Assembly: GCA_947627365.1 (NCBI GenBank)
Contig: CANQVT010000024.1
Span: 1 to 34,960, forward strand
DNA: 34,960 bases
Source of the DNA: an uncultured Lachnospiraceae bacterium
GTDB taxonomy: Bacteria > Bacillota > Clostridia > Lachnospirales > Lachnospiraceae
Direction: 5' to 3'
How positions within the stretch are numbered: position 1 is the first letter of the stretch; each line of letters starts with the position of its first letter. Made by a program: the position numbers and the translations under genes. The notes under the pieces were generated by a model. The model had not been told where the DNA came from, did no database searches, and saw only the letters and a program-made list of their open reading frames with translations. Positions 1 through 6,969 of the stretch are shown here, one piece after another.

Positions 1-1
1 G

Positions 2-2383
2 CCGGATCTGGATGTGACGGCGCAGGAGTTTACCGACGCGATGACCTTATCCGGCACGAAGGTGGAGGGCTATCAGGCGGCGGATCGCGATCTTTCGAAT
101 ATCGTGATCGGGCAGATTGATCAGATCGAGCGCCATCCGGACGCGGACAAGCTGATCGTCTGTCAGGTGAATATCGGCGGAGGCAAGTCGGTGCAGATCG
201 TGACCGGCGCGCCGAACGTCAAGGTGGGCGACAAGATTCCGGTCGTACTGGACGGCGGCCGTGTGGCGGGCACGCACGACGGCAAGATGACCGAGGGCGG
301 CATTGAGATCAAAAAGGGCAAGCTGAGGGGCATCGAGTCGAACGGCATGATGTGCTCGATTGAGGAGCTCGGCTCCAGCAGGGACATGTACCCGGAAGCG
401 CCGGAGTACGGTATATACATTTTCCCGGAGGACGCAGAGGTGGGCGCGGATGCGGTCGCGGCGCTCGGGCTTGACGATGTGACCTTCGAGTTTGAGATCA
501 CGTCGAACCGCGTGGACTGCTTCAGCGTGATCGGTATCGCGCGAGAGGCGGCGGCCACGTTTCGCAAGGAGTTTCATCCGCCGGTGGTGACGCCGACCGG
601 AAACAGCGAGCAGGCGTCGGATTACGTGAAGGTGACGATCGAGGATGAGGAGCTCTGCCCGCGATACTGCGCGAGGGTCGTGAAGAATGTGCGCATCGCC
701 CCGTCGCCGAAGTGGATGCAGCGTCGTCTGGCGGCCGCGGGCATCCGTCCGATCAACAATATCGTGGACATCACAAACTATGTGATGGAGGAGTACGGCC
801 AGCCGATGCACGCTTACGATTATGATCAGCTTGCTGGGCATGAGATCGTGGTGCGCCGCGCGGCGAAAGACGAGAAGTTTGTGACGCTGGACGGACAGGA
901 GCGCACGATGGATGAGAACGTCGTGATGATCTGCGACGGCGAGAAAGCGGTCGGCATCGGCGGCATCATGGGTGGCGAGAATTCCATGATCACGGACAAT
1001 GTAAAGACGATGCTGTTTGAGGCGGCGTGCTTCGACGGGACGAACATCCGTCTCTCCTCGAAGCGGATCGGCCTGCGCACGGACGCGTCGGCGAAGTTTG
1101 AGAAGGGACTCGACCCGAACAACGCGCAGGCGGCGATCGACCGCGCGTGCCAGCTTGTGGAGGAGCTCGGCGCGGGCGAGGTGGTCGGCGGCATGGTCGA
1201 CGTTTACAGCAGAAAGAAGGAGCCGGTGCGCATCCCGTTTGAGCCGGAGAGGATCAACACATTGCTCGGCACGAACGTCCCGGAAGAGGAGATGCTGGGA
1301 TATTTCAAAATGATCGATCTCGAGTACGATGAGGCGGCCCGCGAGGTGATCGCTCCGACGTTCCGGCAGGATCTGTTCCGCACGGCGGATCTGGCCGAGG
1401 AGGTCGCGCGCTTCTATGGATATGACAATATTCCGACGACGCTGCCGACCGGCGAGGCGACCGCGGGCAAGCTTCCGTTCCACATGCGCGTGCGCGAGGT
1501 GGCGGAGAATATCGCGGAGTTCTGCGGTTTCTCGCAGGGCATGATGTACTCGTTCGAGAGCCCGAAGGTGTTCGACAAGCTGCGCCTTCCGGAGGATTCG
1601 CCCCTGCGCACGGCGGTGAAAATCTCGAACCCGCTCGGCGAGGATTTCAGCATCATGCGGACGACCTCGATCAACGGCATGCTGACCTCGCTCGGCTTCA
1701 ACTACAATCACAGGAATAAGAACGTCCGCCTGTATGAGCTCGGCAACATCTACCTCCCGAAGGCGCTTCCGCTCACGGAGCTTCCCGAGGAGCGCATGCA
1801 GTTCACGCTCGGCATGTACGGCGACGGCGATTTCTATACGATGAAGGGCGTCGTCGAGGAGTTCCTCGACAAGCTCGGGGTCAGCGGACACCGGACTTAC
1901 GTGCCGGATACGAAGCCGTATCTGCACCCGGGTCGGCAGGCGCAGATCAGCTGCGGGGACGTCGTGGTGGGCTATCTCGGAGAGGTGCATCCGCTTGTGG
2001 CGGACGCGTACGGTATCGGCGAGAAGGCTTACGTGGCGGTGCTCGATATGGAGGCTGTGACGCCGCTTGCGACCTTCGACCGCAAGTACACGGGCATCGC
2101 GCGCTACCCGGCTGTGACAAGGGACATCAGTATGGTCGTTCCGAAGACGATCCTGGCCGGACAGATCGAGGCGATGATCAACCAGCGCGGCGGGAAGATT
2201 CTTGAGGACTGCCAGCTCTTCGACGTCTACGAAGGCGTGCAGATCAAGCCGGGCTTCAAGTCGATGGCCTACTCTGTCGTGTTCCGCGCGAAGGATCGCA
2301 CGCTCGAGGAGGGCGACATCACGGCGGCGATGAAGAAAATCTGGAACGGGCTGGAGTCGATGGGGATCGAGATCCGGTCGTAG
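2..2383 (+). CDS. pheT: Phenylalanine-tRNA ligase beta subunit, 5' end cut by window edge
   Basis: This is the beta chain of the alpha2-beta2 phenylalanyl-tRNA synthetase, which charges tRNA-Phe in the cytoplasm. The frame is open from base 2 (reading PDLDVTAQEF), and the family normally has about 15 more N-terminal residues, so the true start lies upstream of the window; the GTG at 14 is an internal valine codon. The 793 visible residues cover the EMAP/OB tRNA-binding domain (about residues 40-150, KGKLRGIESNGMMCS region), the B3/B4 editing and B5 domains, the catalytic-like core, and the C-terminal ferredoxin-fold anticodon-binding domain (ARYPAVTRDISMV onward). The alpha subunit gene pheS is expected just upstream. 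No truncation or frameshift is seen inside the visible part. Confidence 0.97.
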   Translation, partial: PDLDVTAQEFTDAMTLSGTKVEGYQAADRDLSNIVIGQIDQIERHPDADKLIVCQVNIGGGKSVQIVTGAPNVKVGDKIPVVLDGGRVAGTHDGKMTEGGIEIKKGKLRGIESNGMMCSIEELGSSRDMYPEAPEYGIYIFPEDAEVGADAVAALGLDDVTFEFEITSNRVDCFSVIGIAREAAATFRKEFHPPVVTPTGNSEQASDYVKVTIEDEELCPRYCARVVKNVRIAPSPKWMQRRLAAAGIRPINNIVDITNYVMEEYGQPMHAYDYDQLAGHEIVVRRAAKDEKFVTLDGQERTMDENVVMICDGEKAVGIGGIMGGENSMITDNVKTMLFEAACFDGTNIRLSSKRIGLRTDASAKFEKGLDPNNAQAAIDRACQLVEELGAGEVVGGMVDVYSRKKEPVRIPFEPERINTLLGTNVPEEEMLGYFKMIDLEYDEAAREVIAPTFRQDLFRTADLAEEVARFYGYDNIPTTLPTGEATAGKLPFHMRVREVAENIAEFCGFSQGMMYSFESPKVFDKLRLPEDSPLRTAVKISNPLGEDFSIMRTTSINGMLTSLGFNYNHRNKNVRLYELGNIYLPKALPLTELPEERMQFTLGMYGDGDFYTMKGVVEEFLDKLGVSGHRTYVPDTKPYLHPGRQAQISCGDVVVGYLGEVHPLVADAYGIGEKAYVAVLDMEAVTPLATFDRKYTGIARYPAVTRDISMVVPKTILAGQIEAMINQRGGKILEDCQLFDVYEGVQIKPGFKSMAYSVVFRAKDRTLEEGDITAAMKKIWNGLESMGIEIRS

Positions 2384-2417
2384 GCAGCGTGAAAGAAATT
2401 TCAGAAGCGAATTTGTA

Positions 2418-2460
2418 CTTGTCCCGGCATTCGAGCGATATAGTCAGTGTCGGGACGAGT
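2418..2460. repeat. Inverted repeat between pheT and the phosphatase-queA fusion
   Basis: CTTGTCCCG near 2420 pairs with CGGGACGAG ending near 2460, giving an imperfect hairpin with a loop of about 25 nt. There is no T-tract after it, so it is not a classical terminator. It could be an mRNA stability or attenuation element between two co-oriented genes. Confidence 0.35.
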
Positions 2461-2488
2461 CTGCATAGAGGAAAGGCGGAGAAACCCG

Positions 2489-4207
2489 ATGCAATTGTAT
2501 ATAATCAGACATGGCGAGACCCAGTGGAACACACAACTGCGCCTTCAGGGGCAGACGGATATTCCGCTGAATGAGAACGGCCGGGCGCTGGCGCGTGAGA
2601 CGGCGTGCGCGCTTGCGGACGTTCCGTTTGACCTCGCGCTCACGAGTCCGCTTTGCCGGGCGCGCGAGACGGCGGAGATCCTGCTGGCAGGCCGGGATAT
2701 CCCGCTGATTGATGAGGAGCGGATCCGGGAGATCAGCTTCGGGACGCTGGAGGGCGTTTATCTGTCCAGAGAGGAGCGGGAGGACCCGAATTCGCAGTTT
2801 TATCGTTTCTTTCACGAGCCGGACGAGTATGTGCCGCCGGAGGGCGGAGAGAGTGTCCGCGCGCTCTGTGAGCGCACGGAGGCTTTTTTGGAGGAATTGA
2901 AGACGAAAGCGGAGTGGCAGGACAAGACGATTCTGATTTCCACGCACGGAGCGGCGTCGCGCGCGCTGCTGCTCGGTATGACAAAGGGCGCCGCGAAGGA
3001 GCTCTGGGCAGGCGGCGTGCCGAAAAACTGTGCGGTTACGATCGCGGAGCTCAAGATGGCAGACGGTGAGTGGTCGATTGTGGAAAAGGACAGGATTTAT
3101 TATGATCCGGCCGACCGGAGGAATCAGGCGCCGGACTATATGAAAGGGGAAGTCGCGGATACGGGACCGAAGTCTTCCGGTATGAAAACGTCAGATTTTT
3201 ACTTTGACTTGCCGCAGGAGTTGATCGCACAGGATCCGCTCGAGGACCGCTCCGCGTCGAGGCTTCTGGTGCTGGATAAGAAGACCGGGGCGATCCGGCA
3301 TCGCCATTTCCGGGATATCCTGGAATATCTTCATCCGGGCGACTGCCTCGTGCTGAACAACACGAGGGTGATCCCTGCGAGACTTTACGGAGTGCGCGAG
3401 GGCACCGGGGCGATGATCGAGATCCTCCTGCTGAAGAGAAAGGAAAACAATGTCTGGGAAACGCTCGTGAAGCCCGGGAAAAAGGCGAAGTCCGGGACGA
3501 GGATCATTTTCGGAGACGGGATTTTGATCGGCGAGGTGATCGACATCGTGGAGGAAGGAAACCGACTGATCCGCTTTGCCTACGAGGGCGTGTTTGAGGA
3601 GATCCTGGACAGGCTCGGGCAGATGCCGCTTCCCCCGTACATCACGCATGAGCTGAAGGACAAGAACCGCTATCAGACCGTCTACGCGAAATATGACGGC
3701 TCCGCGGCGGCGCCGACGGCAGGACTGCATTTCACGCCGAAGCTCCTCGACGAAGTGCGCGCGATGGGCGTGCGGATCGCGGAGGTGACGCTGCATGTCG
3801 GGCTGGGAACCTTCCGCCCGGTCAAGGTGGAAGATGTGACAAAGCATCATATGCACTCGGAGTTTTACCAGATCGATGAGGACGCGGCGCGTATCATCAA
3901 CGAGACGAAAGCATCAGGAAGGCGCGTGATCTGCGTCGGCACGACGAGCTGCCGGACGATCGAGTCCGCGGCTGCGGAGGATGGTACGCTCACAGCGTGC
4001 AGCGGGTGGACGGAGATCTTTATCTATCCCGGCTACCGCTTCAAGGTGCTTGACGGTCTGATCACGAATTTCCATCTGCCGGAGTCGACGCTGCTGATGC
4101 TTGTGTCGGCGCTCGCGGGGCGGGAACATATCCTGAACGCTTATACGGAGGCAGTGAGGGAACGGTACCGGTTCTTCTCGTTTGGGGATGCTATGCTCAT
4201 TAAATAA
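2489..4207 (+). CDS. queA: Fusion: histidine phosphatase + QueA (tRNA ribosyltransferase-isomerase)
   Basis: One uninterrupted 572-residue frame carries two complete enzymes. Residues 1-205 form a phosphoglycerate-mutase-like histidine phosphatase with the RHGE motif (His8), the [11 protein letters not shown] arginine motif, EISFGTLEG and the distal STHG histidine. After a polar linker (about residues 206-231) comes a full-length QueA of 341 residues ([14 protein letters not shown] to the end), including [37 protein letters not shown] and [10 protein letters not shown]. QueA transfers and isomerises the ribosyl moiety of S-adenosylmethionine onto preQ1-tRNA to give epoxyqueuosine. I chose the ATG at 2489 because AAAGGCGG precedes it; an in-frame upstream start at 2447 has no better site. 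The internal QueA ATG at 3182 has no good ribosome site close by (AAAGGGGAAG lies about 30 nt away), so a fused product is likelier than an internal start. The substrate of the phosphatase half is unknown. Confidence 0.9.
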   Translation: MQLYIIRHGETQWNTQLRLQGQTDIPLNENGRALARETACALADVPFDLALTSPLCRARETAEILLAGRDIPLIDEERIREISFGTLEGVYLSREEREDPNSQFYRFFHEPDEYVPPEGGESVRALCERTEAFLEELKTKAEWQDKTILISTHGAASRALLLGMTKGAAKELWAGGVPKNCAVTIAELKMADGEWSIVEKDRIYYDPADRRNQAPDYMKGEVADTGPKSSGMKTSDFYFDLPQELIAQDPLEDRSASRLLVLDKKTGAIRHRHFRDILEYLHPGDCLVLNNTRVIPARLYGVREGTGAMIEILLLKRKENNVWETLVKPGKKAKSGTRIIFGDGILIGEVIDIVEEGNRLIRFAYEGVFEEILDRLGQMPLPPYITHELKDKNRYQTVYAKYDGSAAAPTAGLHFTPKLLDEVRAMGVRIAEVTLHVGLGTFRPVKVEDVTKHHMHSEFYQIDEDAARIINETKASGRRVICVGTTSCRTIESAAAEDGTLTACSGWTEIFIYPGYRFKVLDGLITNFHLPESTLLMLVSALAGREHILNAYTEAVRERYRFFSFGDAMLIK

Positions 4208-4212
4208 CGGCC

Positions 4213-4241
4213 TTGACATTTTCGAAGTATGGATTTATATT
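4213..4241 (+). promoter_or_regulatory. Promoter of the antisense (antitoxin) RNA
   Basis: TTGACA (4213-4218), a 17-nt spacer and TATATT (4236-4241) give a near-consensus sigma-A promoter that begins a few bases after the queA stop. Transcription would start near 4248, and the terminator at 4289-4320 follows at once, so the product is a short RNA and not an mRNA for a plus-strand gene. Confidence 0.75.
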
Positions 4242-4253
4242 AATAATGTCTTA

Positions 4254-4272
4254 TCGCTGATTTGTGCTTTCA
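4254..4272 (+). repeat. Direct repeat copy 1 (in antitoxin RNA)
   Basis: This 19-nt copy differs from the copy at 4428-4446 at one base (T versus G). The two copies are 174 bp apart in direct orientation. In convergent transcripts, such a repeat produces complementary RNA segments, as do the DRa/DRb repeats in par loci. Confidence 0.8.
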
Positions 4273-4288
4273 AAATAAGACAAAAGCG

Positions 4289-4320
4289 AAAACCTCCGGA
4301 GCCACTACTCCGGAGGTTTT
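4289..4320. terminator. Bidirectional intrinsic terminator shared by toxin and antitoxin RNAs
   Basis: A perfect 13-bp palindrome (AAAACCTCCGGAG at 4289-4301, loop CCACTA, CTCCGGAGGTTTT at 4308-4320) has a T-tract on each strand, so it can stop transcription from both sides. It sits between two converging promoters. Confidence 0.85.
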
Positions 4321-4357
4321 CTTGTCCGTTGCGGTGGACCAATCCGTCAGGCTGTGT

Positions 4358-4447
4358 TTACTTGTCTCTGCCCAGCCATTTGCAGATGTAATATGAGATT
4401 ACACTTGCCACGACAGAGACGATAAGGTCGCTGATGTGTGCTTTCAC
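4358..4447 (-). CDS. Predicted type I toxin, 29-residue membrane peptide
   Basis: The peptide begins MKAHISDLIVSVVASV and ends ICKWLGRDK. It has a short N-terminus, one hydrophobic segment of about 17-18 residues (roughly 8-25) and a charged C-terminal tail, the build of Fst/TxpA-type toxins that insert in the cytoplasmic membrane. The GTG start (4447-4445) has a perfect GGAGG 8 nt upstream (4460-4456), far better than expected by chance. It has its own promoter (4485-4513), an mRNA of about 190 nt, and ends in the bidirectional terminator. The start region is complementary to the short plus-strand RNA through the 19-nt repeat. Toxicity is inferred from architecture only; a small regulatory membrane peptide is the alternative. 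Confidence 0.7.
   Translation of the reverse strand: MKAHISDLIVSVVASVISYYICKWLGRDK
4428..4446. repeat. Direct repeat copy 2 (over toxin start codon)
   Basis: This stretch spans two bases of the toxin GTG start and codons 2-7 as read on the minus strand. It is the near-identical partner of 4254-4272 and would be the target of antisense pairing. Confidence 0.8.
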
Positions 4448-4454
4448 TGTTACC

Positions 4455-4474
4455 ACCTCCTTTCCGCTGGAGGT
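4455..4474 (-). promoter_or_regulatory. Hairpin that can hide the toxin ribosome-binding site
   Basis: In the toxin leader ACCUCC (4474-4469) can pair perfectly with GGAGGU (4460-4455) across an 8-nt loop. The right arm is the Shine-Dalgarno sequence itself, so the leader can limit toxin translation without the antisense RNA, as the 5' helix does in fst mRNA. Confidence 0.6.
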
Positions 4475-4484
4475 ACACAGCACA

Positions 4485-4513
4485 AATATAATATCACATA
4501 AATATAATGTAAA
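4485..4513 (-). promoter_or_regulatory. Toxin promoter
   Basis: Read on the minus strand, TTTACA (4513-4508), a 17-nt spacer and TATATT (4490-4485) form a good sigma-A promoter. Transcription would start near 4478, giving a leader of about 30 nt. Confidence 0.65.
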
Positions 4514-4559
4514 CAACATAAATTATCATAAAAATAAGTGACATATCAATGCGATCTGC

Positions 4560-4588
4560 TTGACGTTAGGAGCACAACGTGCTAGTAT
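4560..4588 (+). promoter_or_regulatory. nrdG promoter with an internal dyad
   Basis: TTGACG (4560-4565), a 17-nt spacer and TAGTAT (4583-4588) form a likely sigma-A promoter. A dyad, AGCAC-AAC-GTGCT (4571-4583), lies between the two elements and could be an operator for an unidentified regulator. Confidence 0.6.
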
Positions 4589-4597
4589 AGATTTCGT

Positions 4598-4644
4598 GCA
4601 CACGATATTGTGAAAGATGTATCGTTTGACACATGATATGGTGT
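4598..4644 (+). promoter_or_regulatory. Tandem NrdR-box-like sites
   Basis: Two 16-mers, 4598-4613 and 4629-4644, match the published NrdR box pattern acaCwAtATaTwGtgt at 12 and 13 of 16 positions by hand alignment. They are 15 bp apart edge to edge and 31 bp centre to centre, which is the usual spacing of paired NrdR boxes (three helical turns). They lie just after the promoter and just before the nrdG ribosome site, where bound NrdR would block transcription. Confidence 0.55.
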
Positions 4645-4661
4645 TTTTGGGGGATTTGGCT

Positions 4662-5231
4662 ATGAAGTATCATAATATCACAAAGGACGACATGCTCAAC
4701 GGCGACGGGCTTCGGGTGGTGCTCTGGGTGGCGGGATGTTCGCACTACTGCGAGGGCTGCCAGAATCCTGTGACCTGGGATCCGAACGATGGCGCGGAGT
4801 TCGGTGAGGAGCAGAAGCAGGAGATCTTTCATGAGCTGGATCAGTCTTATGTCTCAGGGATCACGTTCAGCGGCGGCGACCCGCTCTACAGCACGAATGA
4901 GCCGGTGATCCTGGAGCTCGCGAAGGAAATCCGCGAGAAGTATCCGGACAAGACGATCTGGCTTTACACCGGCTACAACTGGAATTATGTGCGTCAGCGC
5001 GAGATCGCGCGATACATCGATGTGCTGGTAGACGGAGAGTATATTCAGGCGCTGCGGGATACGCAGCTCCACTGGCGCGGCAGCTCAAACCAGAATGTGA
5101 TCGACGTGCCGCGGTCGCTGGCTGCGGGCGAGATGATCCTGCACGGCGATGATGTCGCTGTCGGAAAGCAGTACGGTGAATGTCCGTCGTGCGATACGGA
5201 TAAGGTGGAACGCGCGGCATCCATCCGGTGA
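4662..5231 (+). CDS. nrdG: Anaerobic ribonucleotide reductase activating protein
   Basis: This 189-residue radical SAM enzyme installs the glycyl radical on the class III reductase NrdD, so that deoxynucleotides can be made without oxygen. The CxxxCxxC cluster motif that binds the 4Fe-4S centre is present as Cys26, Cys30 and Cys33 (CSHYCEGC), followed by the glycine-rich FSGGDPL SAM-binding motif. The ATG at 4662 has GGGGGA about 8 nt upstream. An in-frame ATG at 4617 is rejected because it would place the second NrdR-like box inside the coding region and has no ribosome site. nrdD is not adjacent, so the reductase must be encoded elsewhere. Confidence 0.93.
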   Translation: MKYHNITKDDMLNGDGLRVVLWVAGCSHYCEGCQNPVTWDPNDGAEFGEEQKQEIFHELDQSYVSGITFSGGDPLYSTNEPVILELAKEIREKYPDKTIWLYTGYNWNYVRQREIARYIDVLVDGEYIQALRDTQLHWRGSSNQNVIDVPRSLAAGEMILHGDDVAVGKQYGECPSCDTDKVERAASIR

Positions 5232-5320
5232 GCGGATAAGGGAAAACGCGTGGTTCAGGGACCATGAGCGGATAGAGCTGCGTATACGGGAACATGAATC
5301 GGGATCGTAAGAGGAAATCA

Positions 5321-5348
5321 GAAAAGAGAAAAGAGAAAAGAGAAAAGA
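5321..5348 (+). repeat. Four tandem copies of GAAAAGA
   Basis: A perfect 7-bp tandem repeat (4 copies) sits in a polypurine leader upstream of the dUTPase gene. Such tracts can vary in copy number by slippage. It is outside any gene. Confidence 0.8.
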
Positions 5349-5381
5349 AATTACGTGAGAGACACAAGGGGAAGAACAGAG

Positions 5382-5813
5382 ATGGAAAAAATCAGGATTC
5401 AATATCTGAACGATAAGATCAAGCGTTTGGAATACATTGACGGCAAATCAGATTGGATCGATCTGCGTGCGGCCGAGGATATCGTGCTGAAGAAGGGCGA
5501 ATTTAAGCTGGTGCCGTTCGGCGTGGCAATGCAGCTGCCAAAGGGCTATGAGGCGCATGTTGTGCCGCGCAGCTCCACATACAAAAATTTTGGAATTATC
5601 CAGACAAACCATATGGGGGTCATTGATGAGACGTACGCCGGTCCGAATGACTGGTGGTACATGCCGGTGTATGCGCTGCGCGATACGGAGATTCATTTCA
5701 ATGATCGCATCGCGCAGTTTCGCATTATGGAGCATCAGCCGAAGATCGTGTTCGAGGAGGGTCGGCTGGACGCGCCGGATCGCGGCGGAATCGGAAGCAC
5801 AGGGACGAACTGA
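5382..5813 (+). CDS. dut: dUTPase-family protein
   Basis: This 143-residue protein hydrolyses dUTP to dUMP and pyrophosphate, keeping uracil out of DNA and supplying the dTMP precursor. The five trimeric dUTPase motifs are recognisable: DLRA (27-30), PRSST (62-66), GVIDETYAG (79-87, with the catalytic Asp), RIAQ (109-112), and the glycine-rich GGIGSTG tail (135-141) that closes over the active site. AAGGGGAAG lies about 10 nt before the ATG at 5382. It follows nrdG by 150 bp in the same direction, which makes a small nucleotide-supply cluster. It runs convergently into the carbamate kinase gene with only 39 bp between the two stops and no clear terminator. A dCTP deaminase-type activity is less likely because motif 3 is dUTPase-like. 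Confidence 0.85.
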   Translation: MEKIRIQYLNDKIKRLEYIDGKSDWIDLRAAEDIVLKKGEFKLVPFGVAMQLPKGYEAHVVPRSSTYKNFGIIQTNHMGVIDETYAGPNDWWYMPVYALRDTEIHFNDRIAQFRIMEHQPKIVFEEGRLDAPDRGGIGSTGTN

Positions 5814-5852
5814 GCATATCCGATGCCTTCGGAGAAAAGAATATTTCCCGGA

Positions 5853-6785
5853 TCAGGCCTGTTCGATGACCGTTCCGGTCTTGCCGAGATATGCGTCCAG
5901 CGCTTTGTCGATTGATGTGATGACGGCCTGGCGCCCCTGCTTCTGGAGAACGAAGTTTACAGATGCTTCGATCTTCGGGAGCATTTTATTTTTACCGAAT
6001 TCATTGTTCGCGATGTGCTGCTTCGCCTCGTCTGGTGTCATGTGACGAAGCGAGACGGGGGCTTCGCTCTCATAGTTGATAATAACAAATTCCTCGTTTG
6101 TGAGGATCATCAGCATATCCGCGTCAGTCAGATCCGCAAGTCTGCCGCTGATGAGATCCTTTTCGATGACGGCACTTGCGCCCTTCAGACTGCTTCCCTG
6201 CTTGAGCACAGGAATACCGCCCCCTCCGCCTGCGATCACGATGTGTCCGGCGTCCGCCAGCGCATTGATTGCATCGATCTCCACGATGTCGAGGGGTCTG
6301 GGAGAGGCGACGATGCGCCGGAAGCCTTTTCCGGGCTCCTCCGTTACGGAATTGCCCTTCGCTTCCTCGGCGGCGGCTTCCTCGGCTGTCATATACCGCC
6401 CGATCACCTTGACCGGGTGATAGAAGGTCTCATCGTAGGGGTCTACGGTAACCTGTGTGAGTACCGTGGCGACTGTGCGGTAAATGCCGCGCAGCAGAAG
6501 CTCCGAGCGCAGCGCGTTCTGAATGTCGTAGCCGATGTAGCCCTGGCTCATCGCTGAGCAGATGGACATTGGAGCGCCGTAGGTCTCATGAAATTTGGCA
6601 AACTCGTTCATCGCCGTGTGGATCATGCCGATCTGCGGAGAATTGCTGTGTGTGATAATCAGCTGCGCGCCGTTCTCGACAAGGTCAGCGAGGATCTTCG
6701 CGGTGGACTTCAAAGCGATCTGTTGTTCTGGAAATGTTGTGCCGAGAGCCTTGTGGCCGAGCGCAACGACAACTCTTTTTTTCAT
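5853..6785 (-). CDS. arcC: Carbamate kinase, altered N-terminal motif
   Basis: The 310-residue protein has the size and motifs of carbamate kinase, which makes ATP and carbamate (then CO2 and ammonia) from carbamoyl phosphate and ADP: THSNSPQIG near residue 45, the AGGGGGIPV loop, VIEKDL, LTDADMLMILT and a C-terminal MLPKIEA block. The usual N-terminal ALGGNAL is ALGHKAL here, so the conserved Gly-Asn is His-Lys. The ATG at 6785 is the family start, with AGGT a few bases upstream; the frame extends upstream but has no homologous residues there. It stands alone with its own promoter. No arginine deiminase, ornithine carbamoyltransferase or purine catabolism genes are beside it. Confidence 0.9.
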   Translation of the reverse strand: MKKRVVVALGHKALGTTFPEQQIALKSTAKILADLVENGAQLIITHSNSPQIGMIHTAMNEFAKFHETYGAPMSICSAMSQGYIGYDIQNALRSELLLRGIYRTVATVLTQVTVDPYDETFYHPVKVIGRYMTAEEAAAEEAKGNSVTEEPGKGFRRIVASPRPLDIVEIDAINALADAGHIVIAGGGGGIPVLKQGSSLKGASAVIEKDLISGRLADLTDADMLMILTNEEFVIINYESEAPVSLRHMTPDEAKQHIANNEFGKNKMLPKIEASVNFVLQKQGRQAVITSIDKALDAYLGKTGTVIEQA

Positions 6786-6827
6786 ATAGGAACCTCGTGC
6801 TTTCATAAGAAATAAAATGATACGATC

Positions 6828-6856
6828 ATTATAATATTCCTTGTCGGAAAAAGCAA
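6828..6856 (-). promoter_or_regulatory. Carbamate kinase promoter
   Basis: On the minus strand TTGCTT (6856-6851), a 17-nt spacer and TATAAT (6833-6828) form a strong sigma-A promoter. A perfect dyad, ATGAT-ACG-ATCAT (6817-6829), overlaps the -10 end and the start of transcription and may be an operator. Confidence 0.7.
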
Positions 6857-6892
6857 ATCTTTTGTATCCGAAACGGAAAGAGAAAAGAGGGA

Positions 6893-6922
6893 GGCATATT
6901 CGGGATGGCTGTCCCATATATT
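6893..6922 (+). promoter_or_regulatory. Sigma-E type promoter of the spoIIIA operon
   Basis: GGCATATT (6893-6900) matches the B. subtilis sigma-E -35 pattern exactly. It is followed after 14 nt by CATATATT (6915-6922), close to the -10 pattern CATACAnT. The spoIIIA operon is known to be sigma-E dependent in the mother cell, so sequence and context agree. Transcription would start near 6930, about 40 nt before spoIIIAA. Confidence 0.75.
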
Positions 6923-6969
6923 GAAAGTAAGGCAGTCAGGGGTAGTCAAACGATACAAGGGATGATGGC

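Larger units (their letters stand above)
4248..4325 (+). ncRNA. Predicted antitoxin RNA of a par/fst-like type I module
   Basis: A transcript of about 75 nt is bounded by the promoter at 4213-4241 and the intrinsic terminator at 4289-4320. Bases 4254-4272, close to its 5' end, match 4428-4446 in the same orientation at 18 of 19 positions. The latter stretch is the complement of the toxin start codon region, so this RNA could pair in trans with the toxin message over its start codon and codons 2-7. It is also fully antisense to the 3' end of the toxin transcript through the shared terminator. In the Enterococcus par locus the antitoxin RNA II is arranged this way. The RNA ends and its function are inferred; no transcript data are available here. 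Confidence 0.65.

Noticed and set aside
47-1990. Long open frame (647 codons) on the minus strand opposite pheT
   Set aside because: It is the mirror of a GC-rich coding frame. The translation is rich in Arg, His and Leu with no domain, and there is no ribosome site.
2389-2574. 61-codon plus-strand frame between pheT and the fusion gene
   Set aside because: It overlaps the start of the fusion gene, has no good ribosome site and no recognisable sequence.
3182-4207. Separate queA gene starting at the internal ATG
   Set aside because: The family start is here, but no Shine-Dalgarno lies within a workable distance and no stop separates it from the phosphatase. Kept as the alternative to a fusion, not as the main call.
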